Shown here one piece after another: positions 9,801 through 19,800 of a stretch of DNA of 64,000 bases (position 1 is the stretch's first letter; the number at the start of each line of letters is the position of its first letter). The notes under the pieces are model-generated. The model had not been told where the DNA came from. It worked only from the letters and a program-made list of their open reading frames with translations, and searched no databases. Source of the DNA: Cyanophora paradoxa. Taxonomy: Eukaryota > Glaucocystophyceae > Cyanophorales > Cyanophoraceae. Location of the stretch: the NCBI GenBank assembly GCA_004431415.1, contig QPMI01000542.1:124001-188000 (forward strand). The letters run 5' to 3'. A program made the translations under genes and the position numbers.

Positions 9801-12288
9801 CACGGACAGGCGCGGGCTCGATCCGCCAGGGGCGCGTCTCCTTCTCTATCCCGACCCTCGACCGTGCGCCCTCGAATTTGATCTTGAATTAGATTGTTCC
9901 TCAGGGTCTTAATGATAGACAACCCCTGCGGCTCCCCCGCCCCCCCCCCCCAACCCTCTCGACCCCTCTCCGAGGCTCCCCCCCCCACTTCCCGCTCCTC
10001 CGTCACGCCCCTCTGTCCTACCCCGTCCCCCCCCCGCCCGTACCCCCCTCAAGGCCACGGCGCTTCGGCTCCCGGCTTCCTTCCTCCCCTCCTTCCCCTC
10101 CCCCCTCCCCTCCCCTCCCCCTCCCCCGCGTTCCCTCCCCCCACCCCATCCCCCCCCGTCCCCCTCACGGCCCTCTGCAGTCGGCGTCGGGATCCGTGCG
10201 GGCCTCCGCCGCTACTCCGCCGACAGCGGTGCGCGCGCGCGCGATCAACCCCTCCCCGCGCGCGCCGCGCAGCCGCCGACGCCCGAACCCCAATGTATAT
10301 TGATGACCCCGAGCGCAGCTGCGCCGGTCTCTTCGAGCGCAGCGGCGCCGGTTTCTTCGATCGCGAGCTCAAGCTCCAGCCTCTCGGTCGTGCCGCGGTC
10401 CCTCTCGATCCGCCGCGCGAGCACCGGCCAGTTCGACGTCTCCTCCGGCTCCATTCGAAGCGGTCCGACCCGCCCTCCTCGCACAAAGCTTAAGTTATCT
10501 CTAATTCTGCTGCTCACGGGCCGGCTACGTACGCGCAGCGTGCTCGGCCGCCTCGTCGCTGGTGACCGCCCTCGCGCTGCTCGAGGCCGAGAAGGCCGCC
10601 GAGCGCGCCGCCGCCGCCGCCGCGGCGCTTGCCGCCCCTGCTGCCGGTTCCGCGGGCCCGGGCCCGGGCCCTGGCCCAGCCCTCGATGCGACGAGCCCGA
10701 TCGCGGGCCCAACCACGAGCGGCGCCGGCGCCGGCGCCCGGCCGCAGCTGCAGCCGCTGGCCCCCTCCGCCTCCACTGTCCTCGTCGAGGTCCGCCTTCG
10801 CTCCCACCACTGGGCCAGGAACGCCCACGTTGACTCCGACGCTCTAGCTTAGATCTAGAACGCACATTGATGTTAATCCGCGGACCGCGGCTGCTGCCGC
10901 TCGCTGTCCGCTCGCTCCCCTGCTGCCGTTAGAGTTGAAACTTAGAGCGAGCGTATGTTGGTAATAATCCCGGTGGGGCTGACCGCGGGCGTGGGCCGGG
11001 GCCGGCGCAGGTCGACGTCTCCCGCCTGTCAGCGAGCCTCACTGGGCTCTCGCTCCTCTCGGCCCCGGCCCCGGCCCCGGCCCCGGCCCCGGCCCCCGAG
11101 CCCGAGTCGGCGCCGGCGTCGCGATCGGCGGCGGCGCCGACGTCCCCCGTCCCCTTCCAATCGCGCGATCGCGAGCCGCCGGCCACGGCCATGGCGGGCC
11201 ACGGGTACACGCGGATCGGCGGCCCGGCGGCGCACGCGCACGCGCAGCTGCAGCACCTCCCGACGGTGCGGGAGGGCGTGCCGGTCGTCGGTACCCCGCC
11301 GGCGCCGTCGTCGACGTCGACGCCCCCCACGGGGCTCAGCATCCAAGGCCTGGGGGACCCGGGCGGCCTCTGGCTGCCCCCCGCCGCGGTGCCGGCCCCG
11401 GCCCGCGAGGGTCCGGAACCGGAGCCTGCGCATGCGGCTGCGACCCTTCCCCCCCTGGCCCACGCCCCCGGCCACCCCGCCCTCCACCCGGTACCCCCCG
11501 TCTCCCGCCGCTCCTCCCGCGACTGGACGACCGCGCCCTCCACCCCCCTCGCCATGAATGTCCGGGGTACCCACGTCGAGGGCCCGGCGGCCGCGCCCTG
11601 CGGGGCCGAGAGCGCTAGCCCGCCCCTCCACGCGCGCCCCGCGGCCGCGGCCGCGGCTGGGCACCTCGAGCTCCCTCCGGCCCTGGCGCTCCGTTCCGGC
11701 CGCCCGCCGACCGCGCCGGCTGCCGACCTCGCCGCCCCCTTCACGTGCAGGGGCCTCTCGACGCGGCCGATCCCGACGTCGACGTCGACGTCCGGATCCC
11801 TGCGCACGCGCGCCTCCAGATCCAGATCCGGATCCGTATCCGAATCCGCTCGCAGCCCGTCTCCGGTTTCGCGATCGATATCGCAGCGGTCCGTGGCGGG
11901 CGGCTTCCTCGCCGCGCCGGCGCCCCAGCTGCAGCCGCGCGCCCTCTCCCTCTCCCCCTCTCGCGCCGGCGCCGGCGCCGGCGCCGGCGCCGCGAGCCTC
12001 CGCCGCGCCCAGACGGCGAAGAAGACTTCTTCCCCCCCGCTCGCCCAGTCCGAGTCCGAGCCGGAGAGCAGCCTCGCCCCGGCCTGGTGGTCCCTCGCCT
12101 GCCAGGGCAGCGGCCTGGCCTCGGGCCGCGCCCCGCGGCCGACCACGAGCGGCGCTTCGGTGCTGGCCCCGCTTCGCCCCGCGCCTACGCGCGCCCCCGA
12201 GCTGGGAGCCGGTTCCGGGTCCCTTGAGCCGGGCGACCGCCCGGTCTCCGTCTCCTGGCACCCGCGCCGCAGCCCCGGCTGGCACTGA
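6807..12288 (+). CDS. Multi-exon EF-hand protein with Ser/Pro-rich C-terminal half
   Basis: Start taken at ATG 6807 (the frame is open to FYKADQGAAIELFTDQ), but an upstream exon is possible; stop TGA ends at 12288. Supported exons include 6807-7268, 7363-7409, 7578 to about 7660, 7741 to about 7818, 7890-7965, 8261-8339, 8403 to about 8940, 9152-9240, three short related exons at 9332-9630 and about 9690-9888, then 10170-10480, 10525-10850 and a long frame at 11191-12288. Exon 7578 carries a canonical EF loop; exon 7890 a degenerate one. Between them and 8340 the protein is alpha-helical in character (GSWDEATARAACAEDWCG; VEFLETLFACVMRWDEARGG). The rest is low-complexity with basic-Ser motifs (RSLSLSRRSS, RSLSIRRAS) resembling kinase sites. 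Inference: cytosolic calcium-binding regulatory protein. Linkage of exons after 9900 to the EF-hand part is unproven: a TAA lies just after the exon ending 9888, so this may be two genes. Confidence 0.55.
7269..7362 (+). other. GC-AG intron in the EF-hand gene
   Basis: Splicing GACCAG|gcgcgc...ccccag|GCGCTC in phase 0 joins LFTDQ to ALLRREALRFSPRVAT, which runs through the next GT-AG intron (7410-7577) into the EF-hand exon. Both splice junctions carry CAGGCGC, so the exact cut could slide a few bases. Confidence 0.6.
7578..7660 (+). other. EF-hand 1 exon (canonical calcium loop)
   Basis: Encodes FWRSIDLDNSNTLEENEF. The loop at 7606-7641 reads DLDNSNTLEENE: acidic or polar ligands at positions 1, 3, 5, a hydrophobic residue at 8 and Glu at 12, as in functional EF-hands, except that position 6 is Asn rather than Gly. 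Confidence 0.85.
7890..7965 (+). other. Degenerate EF-hand 2 exon
   Basis: Encodes HSDRRGKNYINCETFLLSLF. Loop DRRGKNYINCET keeps Asp at 1 and Ile at 8 but has Arg at 3, Lys at 5 and Thr at 12, so calcium binding is unlikely. The pair of one active and one inactive hand is common in EF-hand proteins. Confidence 0.6.
8025..8042 (+). repeat. C18 homopolymer inside an intron
   Basis: Run of 18 C in the polypyrimidine region upstream of a CGCAG acceptor. Prone to length error in sequencing. Confidence 0.9.
9253..9306 (+). repeat. CTTTC-type polypyrimidine tract in an intron
   Basis: Irregular repeats of CTTTC/CTTTT upstream of the acceptor near 9331; probably a long polypyrimidine tract. Confidence 0.8.
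9332..9888 (+). repeat. Triplicated small exon (SGADGSL-CTSRR type)
   Basis: Three exons encode variants of one peptide: TGRSGADGSLCTSRR (ends about 9460), TCRSSSGADGSLYTSRR (ends about 9619) and TCRSGAGDGENLDPEPG (from about 9700, longer, ending SFSIPTLD). The first two are followed by GC donors (AAG|gcgagt and AAG|gcaagc), each ahead of a CGCAG acceptor. This is exon duplication within the gene. Confidence 0.6.
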
Positions 12289-13047
12289 CGCCGGCGCGGC
12301 ACCGTCGCCTAAATTCCTATACATTGCTATAGCTATAGCTTATTGTGTATCAGTTTCAAAGTTTAGCAGGCCGGTGCCGGCGTTGTATGTAAGTTTAGCA
12401 ACCTAACGGCTACGGTATACCGTAGCTTATGTTATATCAGTCTATAGCTCTAGAACTGTTTAAAGGCCGGGCGCCGCAGCGCTAACAGTGAGTCTGTGCA
12501 CGTGGCAGCTGCATTCATGACTCAGTGATCCTGAGGCTCATCCTGATCATGATCATCTAGAGCTCAATGTCACAGTGTCGATATCGATGTCATCTTTTCC
12601 ATTCTCGAGCTCGATGAATTTCATCCATATACGTACACGTGCGTAGTAGTATATACCTCACATGCATATGCATAGAACAAGACAGCAGAAACAGTGCAGT
12701 CGGTCAAGGCCATCGATCGTCCTCGAGTACTAGTTAAATTTAACAATTTGTACAGCTCCTTGCATTTCTCCTTGCAATATTAATCGCCTCGCCCCTTTCA
12801 TTCCTAGGCCTCCAAGAAGTTTTGTAGAGAAGCTTACGTATGTAGATAGAATTTCATATTTAAAGATCACACGTAGAGCTAATAAGTTTCCAATATTGTG
12901 CTAACGTTGACGAATACTCGAAAGGAGCTGAGGGCTTCTTGCCCCAGAGCCAGGCGAAATATTATGGTAGGGCGAAAAAGAGGTCTCACTGCTCAGCCGG
13001 CATTAATATTCTAGATCTAGGGCGCGAATACTACTGAATAGAGAATC
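12289..13047. other. Convergent intergenic spacer
   Basis: The AT-richer spacer lies between two converging stop codons (12288 on plus, 13048 on minus). It contains several palindromes such as CTACGGTATACCGTAG (12410-12425) and ATATGCATATGCAT-like words, but no coding frame of note. It presumably holds both 3' UTRs. Confidence 0.6.
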
Positions 13048-13890
13048 TTAGGCGGTGAACGTGAGGGCCGAGGGCTGGGCGGGCCCGGCCTCGACGTCCC
13101 CCTCGGGGCCGCGGCCGGGGTACATGGCGACGTTGTGGATCTTGGCGCCGGCGCCGCTTCCGGGGTACACTGCGGCGCCGAGCGCGAGGGCCGCGGCGCG
13201 CGCCCGGCGGCGGCGGTAGACGGCGCCGGCGGCGACGAGGGCGGCCAGGGCGGCTGCGGGAAGGGTCAGGCCCAGGCCTAGGGACGATGGGAATTCAAAT
13301 TCAAAGCGAATTCGTTGGAGAGGCGCACCGGCGACGGCCGCGCCAGCGGAGGCCATGGCGACTTGGGCGGTAGGGAGGCCGGCGGCCGCGGGGGCGGAGG
13401 CGCCCGCGCCGACGGGCGCCGAGACCGAGAGGAGCGTCAGCGACCCCTCGAGCACCCCCAGGGCCTGCCGGGGCGCGCTAGCGCTCAGCGCCACTTCGAG
13501 CCCGGACTCGGATCCGACGAGGAGAGGCGTACCCCCTCCTGGATCTGGACGGAGACGGCGGCCTCGGTCGAGTGCGTCCACGTCCACGTCTGCAGCGGAG
13601 TCGGGGTTCGGGGGGTACGCGCCCGAGCCGGGGCGGGGTACGCGGCGCGGCGCCGGCACCTTGGCGGAGGGCCAGGCGGAGTACTCGGCGGGGTTGGGGA
13701 CCAGCGAGGTGGAGAGGTTCAGCTGGAGGGTGAACTGGGCGGCGCCGGGGGCCAGCGCCAGGCCGCTCGCCCTGTGCGGGGGCCCGGGGGTGAGGGTGAG
13801 GGGCGCGAGGTTGGACAGAGGAGAGGGGGCGCGCGCACGGGGAGACGACGACGCTGGCCTGGGCGGGGCTGCCGTCCCTGCGCAAGATTT
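13048..13890 (-). other. Terminal exon: juxtamembrane region, membrane helix and tail
   Basis: One open frame of about 280 codons. It encodes FTLQLNLSTSLVPNPAEYSA near its start, an Ala/Gly/Pro-rich stretch, a 20-residue hydrophobic helix at about 13262-13203, a polybasic stop-transfer cluster, and a tail with IHNVAMYPG, ending ALTFTA-stop. Confidence 0.7.
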
Positions 13891-16800
13891 GATTTAGCAT
13901 GCGAAGGAAAGGCTGCAGCGGGTCGGGTCGGGGAAGGAGGGCACCGGAAGAAGACGGTCCCGGGGGAGGCAGCGTCCGCGAAGTCCGCCTCGGTGAACGT
14001 CGGCTCGGCCCCGGGCTGCGCGGGGCGGCTGAGGCTCAGGGTCCGAGAGGGAGGCGGGCCGGGGGGCCGACGCGGGGCCGGGGGGGGGATCGGACCTGGG
14101 CGACGCGGAGGGGGGCGACCCGTCCGCCGGAGAGGAGGAGCGCGGCGGCGACGAGGCGGCGCTCGGGGGGCGTGGGGTACAGGCCCCCGTCCGCCTCCAC
14201 CGACGCGTTGAAGGCCAGCAGCTGGGGTACGGCGATCGATCTCGGGGGGGTACGATGCGGAGGAGGCGGGGGGGAGCGGAGGGGGCACCGAGTTCAGCTT
14301 GACGCTCGCGATTGGCCATTTCTTCTCGAGGAGGGGCTGGGGGGGGGGTACGTCAGGGAGACGAGGGCGGGGATGGGGGACGGGCGGACGTCTCTGGGTT
14401 TGGGCCTGGGACCGTAGACGATGGCCTGGGCGGGGCGCACGAGGGGCCGGGCGCTCGCCTCGCGAATCTGGGGGTACCGGTGCGGGTCAGGGGAGGGGGG
14501 CCGGGGCGGGCGGGGGGTACGGGGTGCGAGGACCTCCTCGAGGGCGGAGGAGAACTGGGCGGCGGCGGCGCGGAGGAGGCCGGCGGCAGTGGCGGCGCCC
14601 TGGGCCGAGCCGAGCGCGCGGGAGGCGGCGGCGGCGAGCGCGGCGGGCACGTCGACTTCCGCGGTGCCGGCGCCGTCGGCCGCGAGGCGCCTGCGGGACC
14701 GCGAGGTCGAGCAGGGCCCCTTGGAGGCGCACGCCCGCGCGGCGATCTTGCGCGGCTTCCGCACGCCCTCCGCGTACGCCTCCCGGAACACCGGCTCGTC
14801 CAGCTGCGAGGCGCACACTAGTAAAAAGGGGTCCGAACTGATCTAATTACGACCCGGTGACCTAATTGCGACTGATCTAATTCAGATCTTATTGCAATTC
14901 GGTCGGAGTTAGATCGGAGCTTGCGCCGCCTATATCTGATAGCCTATAGCCTTCTAGCCCTACAGCCCTTAGCCTAGTAGAGCCCTTGGCCCTTAGCCTA
15001 GTCCAGCTGCGAGGCGGATCCGGAGGCCGGGAGCTGAGCGCTCTATGAATAGAGAACCGCGGGGGTACGCGCGCGGACCTGCCCGATGCGGGTGGCGGCG
15101 TCGGCGGCTAGGGCGGGGTACGCCCTCTCCTCCGCGCCGAAGCCGGCACTGTACCCCGCCAGGTACGCCTCGGGCTTCTCGATCTGGCGCGGGGTATCGA
15201 TCTCGGTCCGGCGTCGATATCGATATCGCGCCGGGGCTTAAGCTTCGGATGGGGCGCACGGGGGGTAGGAGGAAGAGCGCGTCGCGGAAGCCGCAGGCGA
15301 AGGCGTACGGGTCCGGGAGGGGGTCGGCCGAGCCCTCGGCGGGGGCTGGCACGGCGGCCGCCCAGGCGGCCAGCAGCCGCGCGGTCGCGTTGTTGTAGAC
15401 CTCGACGTACGTCGCGAAGGGCTGAGGGTTGCGCTTCTTCAGACGCGGCGAATTGCAAGGCGCAGCTCGAAGTCCGCGGGGGACGCACGGTGCGGGCGGC
15501 GGGCGCCGAGGACCAGTCGGGGGGCCCTTCGCCCCAGCGGCCGCGGTAGATCGCGGAGGAGGAGGACCACTCCCAGGGGACTGTGTCCGCCTCGCCGTAC
15601 CCGTACGCGCTGGACGCCCGCTTCCCCGACTGCGGCGCGATCGCGATGAGCCGCGCAAAGCCGCGGCTCGGCTCGGCTCGGGGCGGGGCGGGGCGGGCGC
15701 ACGAAGCCGGGCTTGGGGCGGACGAGGCCGGTGCCGGGCCCGCCCACGCGCATGAGGGCCTGCATCTGGTCCTCGATCGCCTGGCGCGCGCGGGCCGGGG
15801 CATCAGATCGAGGTCGGGCCCAGAAGAGCCGCGGGCGGGGCCGCAGCCAGCGGGGGCGGACGTACGTCTTCGTAGGCCCCGTCGATGTCCTCGGCCCAAT
15901 GCGTGCGGCGGATGATCGCGCGCGCCGATTCTTTCGCCGCCTGCGCGCGCACGGGCGGGGCTCAGCGGCCGCGGGCTCCGGATCCGGAGGGGCGCGGCCG
16001 GCCGCGGCTGCCCGCGCCTCGTCCAGCTTGTCGGGGGAGGAGCCGAGGGCGCCCGCCAGGCCCTTCAGCTGCTCCTCCACCGCCTGCGGATCCGGAGGGC
16101 GGTCAGCTGAGAGAGAGAGGCCCGAGGTCGAGAGAGAGAGGGCGCACCGCGTCGTATGTGCCGGCGATCTCGTCGGCCCAGTGCGTGCGGCGGATGATTG
16201 CGCGCGCCGACTCCTTCGCCGCCTGCGCGCGCGGGGGGGGGGGCTCATGATCAGATCAGCGGGCTCCGGAGGGGCGCGCGCGGCCGGCCGCGGCTGCCCG
16301 CGCCTCGTCCAGCTTGTCGGGGGAGGAGCCGAGGGCGCCCGCCAGGCCCTTCAGCTGCTCCTCCACCGCCTGCGGCTCCGGAGGGCGGTCAGGTCAGGTC
16401 GACGCCCGGTCGGCCGGAGGCCGAGCTCGAGGTCGTGAGAGAGGGCGCACCGCGTCGTATGTGCCGGCGATCTCGTCGGCCCAGTGCGTGCGGCGGAGGA
16501 TGCCCCGCGCCGCGTCCGCCTGCTCCTGCGCTCGCCTCAGCGGGCCGTCGACGTCCGGCGGCTCGAGCTCGGCCGGCGCGGGCCGGGACTCGCCGGTTTG
16601 ACTTCGCCGGAGCCGAAGAGGGCCGTCAGAGCCTGCAGCTGCTCCTCGACCGCCTGCGCGGGCGGTCAGCAAAGCTTAAGGGCCGATCGCGAGCTGCAAA
16701 TTTAAAGTTCAGGCCTAGGGGCGCGCACCGCGTCGTAGGAGGCGGCGATCTGGTCCGCCCAATGCGCGCGGCGCGCGGCCTCCTGCGCCTCCGCCAGCGC

Positions 16801-19800
16801 CTCGACCGCGCTCGGCTGCTTCTCGCCCGGCCTCCGCCGCCCGGCCTCGAAGCCGGCCCTGTACGCCGCGAGGGCTTCCTCCGCGCCCGCCCTGGAGAGC
16901 TCGCCGGCGCCGGCGGCGAGGCCGTCCGCCATGCCGCGCTGGAACTCGTCGAACGAGCTCGAGCCGACCGAGAAGGCCGCGCGGGCCTTCTCCGTCTCCG
17001 GGCTCAGGTCCACGGCGACGGCCGCCGCGAAGCCGGCGCCGAAACCGGCGCGGGCCGAGGCCACGTCGATGGCGGCGAAGGAGGGGTGCGGCAGGCCGCG
17101 GCGGTACGAGGCCCCGGCGCGCAGGGCGACGGCGGCGGGGCCGAAGCCGGCCGCGTACGCGTCGGGGGCGAAAAGGCCGGCGAGGTGCACGAGCCCCGCG
17201 TCGCCGCCGGCCGCGGCCGCGCGGGCGGCCTCCTCGAAGGACCGCAGGGCCAGCCGGCCCCGCAGGTAGCCGGCGTTGTAGGAGCTCGGGAGGAGCGGGC
17301 GGCCGCCGAGGGCGCCCAGGCCGTGCCCGAAGCCGCGGCGGAACGAGGCCGCGACGACGGCGCCCAGGTCCGCGCGCCACGTCACGGGCGAGTCGTTGGT
17401 CGCGTAGGGGAGGACGGTCGCCTTGGACCAGGAGGAGGGCGGCGCGTCGGCGGCCCCCGGGGCGGAGAGGTACGTCTCCTTGTAGGCCCGCGCGAAGAGC
17501 TGCCGCTCGACTTTGGAGCCGGCCGCGTAGCCCGCCTCGAAGCTCGCCTCGCCGGCCTGCGCGCCGCCGCCCCTCAGAGGGGGGCGGCGGGGGCGGCGTA
17601 GTCGACGTCCGCGTCTGCATGCACCTGGCTGAGCGCGTAGTCGACGCCGGCGTCTGCGAGGAGGAGGAGGGCGCGGGCGCGGCGCCGCTCGAGCTCGCCG
17701 AAATCGACGTCTCCGGCGTCGAGGGCGACCTCGTGGATGGCCGCGTGGCCCTCGTGGAGGCTCAGGTCGTACTGCGCCCCGGAGGCGTCCTGGCACGCCG
17801 CGTCGTCGAAGGCCCAGCGCCCTGCATGGCCGCTCGGCGGTGAGGCCCGAGGCGCCGGACGAAACGCTGGGAGGGGCGGCGCGGGGTCGGCACCGGAGGC
17901 GGAGCACTTCTCCTTGCCCGCCGTGTCGTCAAAGAGGTGCCAGCGGCCTGCGGGGCGTCAACGAGGGGGGAGGGGGGGGGAGCGAGCTCGAGGGGGGTAC
18001 CGGAGCCAGAGAAGCCGTCCGTGGAGCCGATGCGGGCCGCATAACCCGGCGGCCGCTTGACCCGGTGCTTGCGGCCGTTTACCCCGCCCGTGCCGACCAG
18101 CAGGCCGCGGCGGCCCTGCGCCTGGCCGCTGGACGTGTCGAGCCCGCGGCCGTCGTCGAACGTGTAGCGCGACCCGCCGCCCACGGGCGGCCTGCGGTCG
18201 CCGCGCCATCAGAGGAGGCGTCGGAGCGGAGCGGAATCGAATGGGGCGAAACAAGGGTTACAAAGCTTGTTTTATAGTGAAATTATATGATTTTTTAAGA
18301 AATTCAAAAGAAAATGGGGGGGACCGGTAGCTGGCGAGGACGCCTGCGCGGCAGGCGGCCGCGAAGGCCGCCGCGACCGTCCCCGGGTCCGCCTTCATCG
18401 CCGCCTCCAGGGCCTGGGACGGGTACCGCTCAGGCTAGGGGGGTACCGATCTAGAGGGGGCCGCGCCTGGTCGCAGAGGGCGCCGGCCTCGCCGCCCGCC
18501 CGGCGCCCCGCCTCGAGACCTGCCCAGTACCTGCGGCGCGGCTCAAGCTCAAGAGGCTCGGAGGCCTCGGGCCGAGCCGGGGGAGCGCGCGGGGCGGGGC
18601 GGGGCGGACCAGCCCTCGTCCTGCTCGTCCATGCGGCGCCACGACTCGACGCCCCCGCTGTACGCGCTGCGCCGGCCGCGCGCGGGTCAGCCGCCGGCCG
18701 GGCGGCGCGCGGGGCGCCGGTCACCTCTTCTGGACGGCCGGGTCCTTCTTGTACGCCCGGGCGCCGTCCTCGTACCCCCCGCGGTAGGACGACGTTGCGT
18801 CCGCAGGCTGCCGCAATTCAAAGCGGGCTCCGAAATTCGGAGGACTGACTGCAGCTGCGCACGACGGGCGGGGGAGCGGGCTGGGCGCCCGCCACGAATC
18901 CGGCGACGTAGTCCTTGAAGAGGGGCTGCGCAAATCAAGCCGTCAGACGTTTATATCGATCGGCGAAGTTTATAGCCTCGCGGCCATGACCGGCGCACCG
19001 CGTCGAGGCCCGACCACGCGTCGTCGAAGCCGCGCGCGAAGCTCGCCTCGTCGAAGAGGCGGCCCTCCTCGTCCCCGCCGGCCCGCACCTCCCCCGACCC
19101 GCGGCCGAAGAGGCGGAACGGCGGCTCCGCCTTCGACTCCGGCGCCGTCCCCGGCGGCTGGACGAAGGGCTCCTTGGCCGCCGCCGTGAGCGCGCGGTCG
19201 CGCTTCGCGTCCCGCACGCGCGCCGCCGCCGTCGCCTCGCCCGTCAGCGGGTCGACGCGGACGCGCCACGCCGTCCCGTGGCCCGTGCAGTTCTTCGGGC
19301 AGTAGGGCCCGCCGTTCCCAGCCGTGTACGCGAGGCGGGCGGCGGAGGCGGCCGACTTGTCCTGCCCGAAAATCAAACCGGTACCCCTCAGAAAAGCCCC
19401 CTTGAAGAAGGGAGGGAGGGGGGGGCCGCGGACCGCCCCGGCGAGGATGGCGGCGTTGGCGAGGGGCGCGAGGGAGGCCGCGGGCTTCGAGCCGCTCGCC
19501 GCGACGCAGGCGTCCTCGGAGCAGTCGGGGCCGGAGAAGGGCGGGATGGTGCCCCCGGGCTTCGGCTTCCGAGGGGCGCCGGACGCGCAGGCGCTTCGCA
19601 TGTGCGTGTTGTCGCTGCGCGCTCGTGTCAGGGGAAGCGAGGACTGCAGCGGGAGAAGCTTAAGCTCACATGAACTCGGCGCGTCCGTCCGTCTTAAGGC
19701 GGTAGGCACCGACCGGGCCGGCGTGCCAGGTGCCGTCGCTTGCCCCGCGTCGACGTCAGGCCCGCAATCGCTTATATTAATTAAGAGCGGAGATTTAGAG

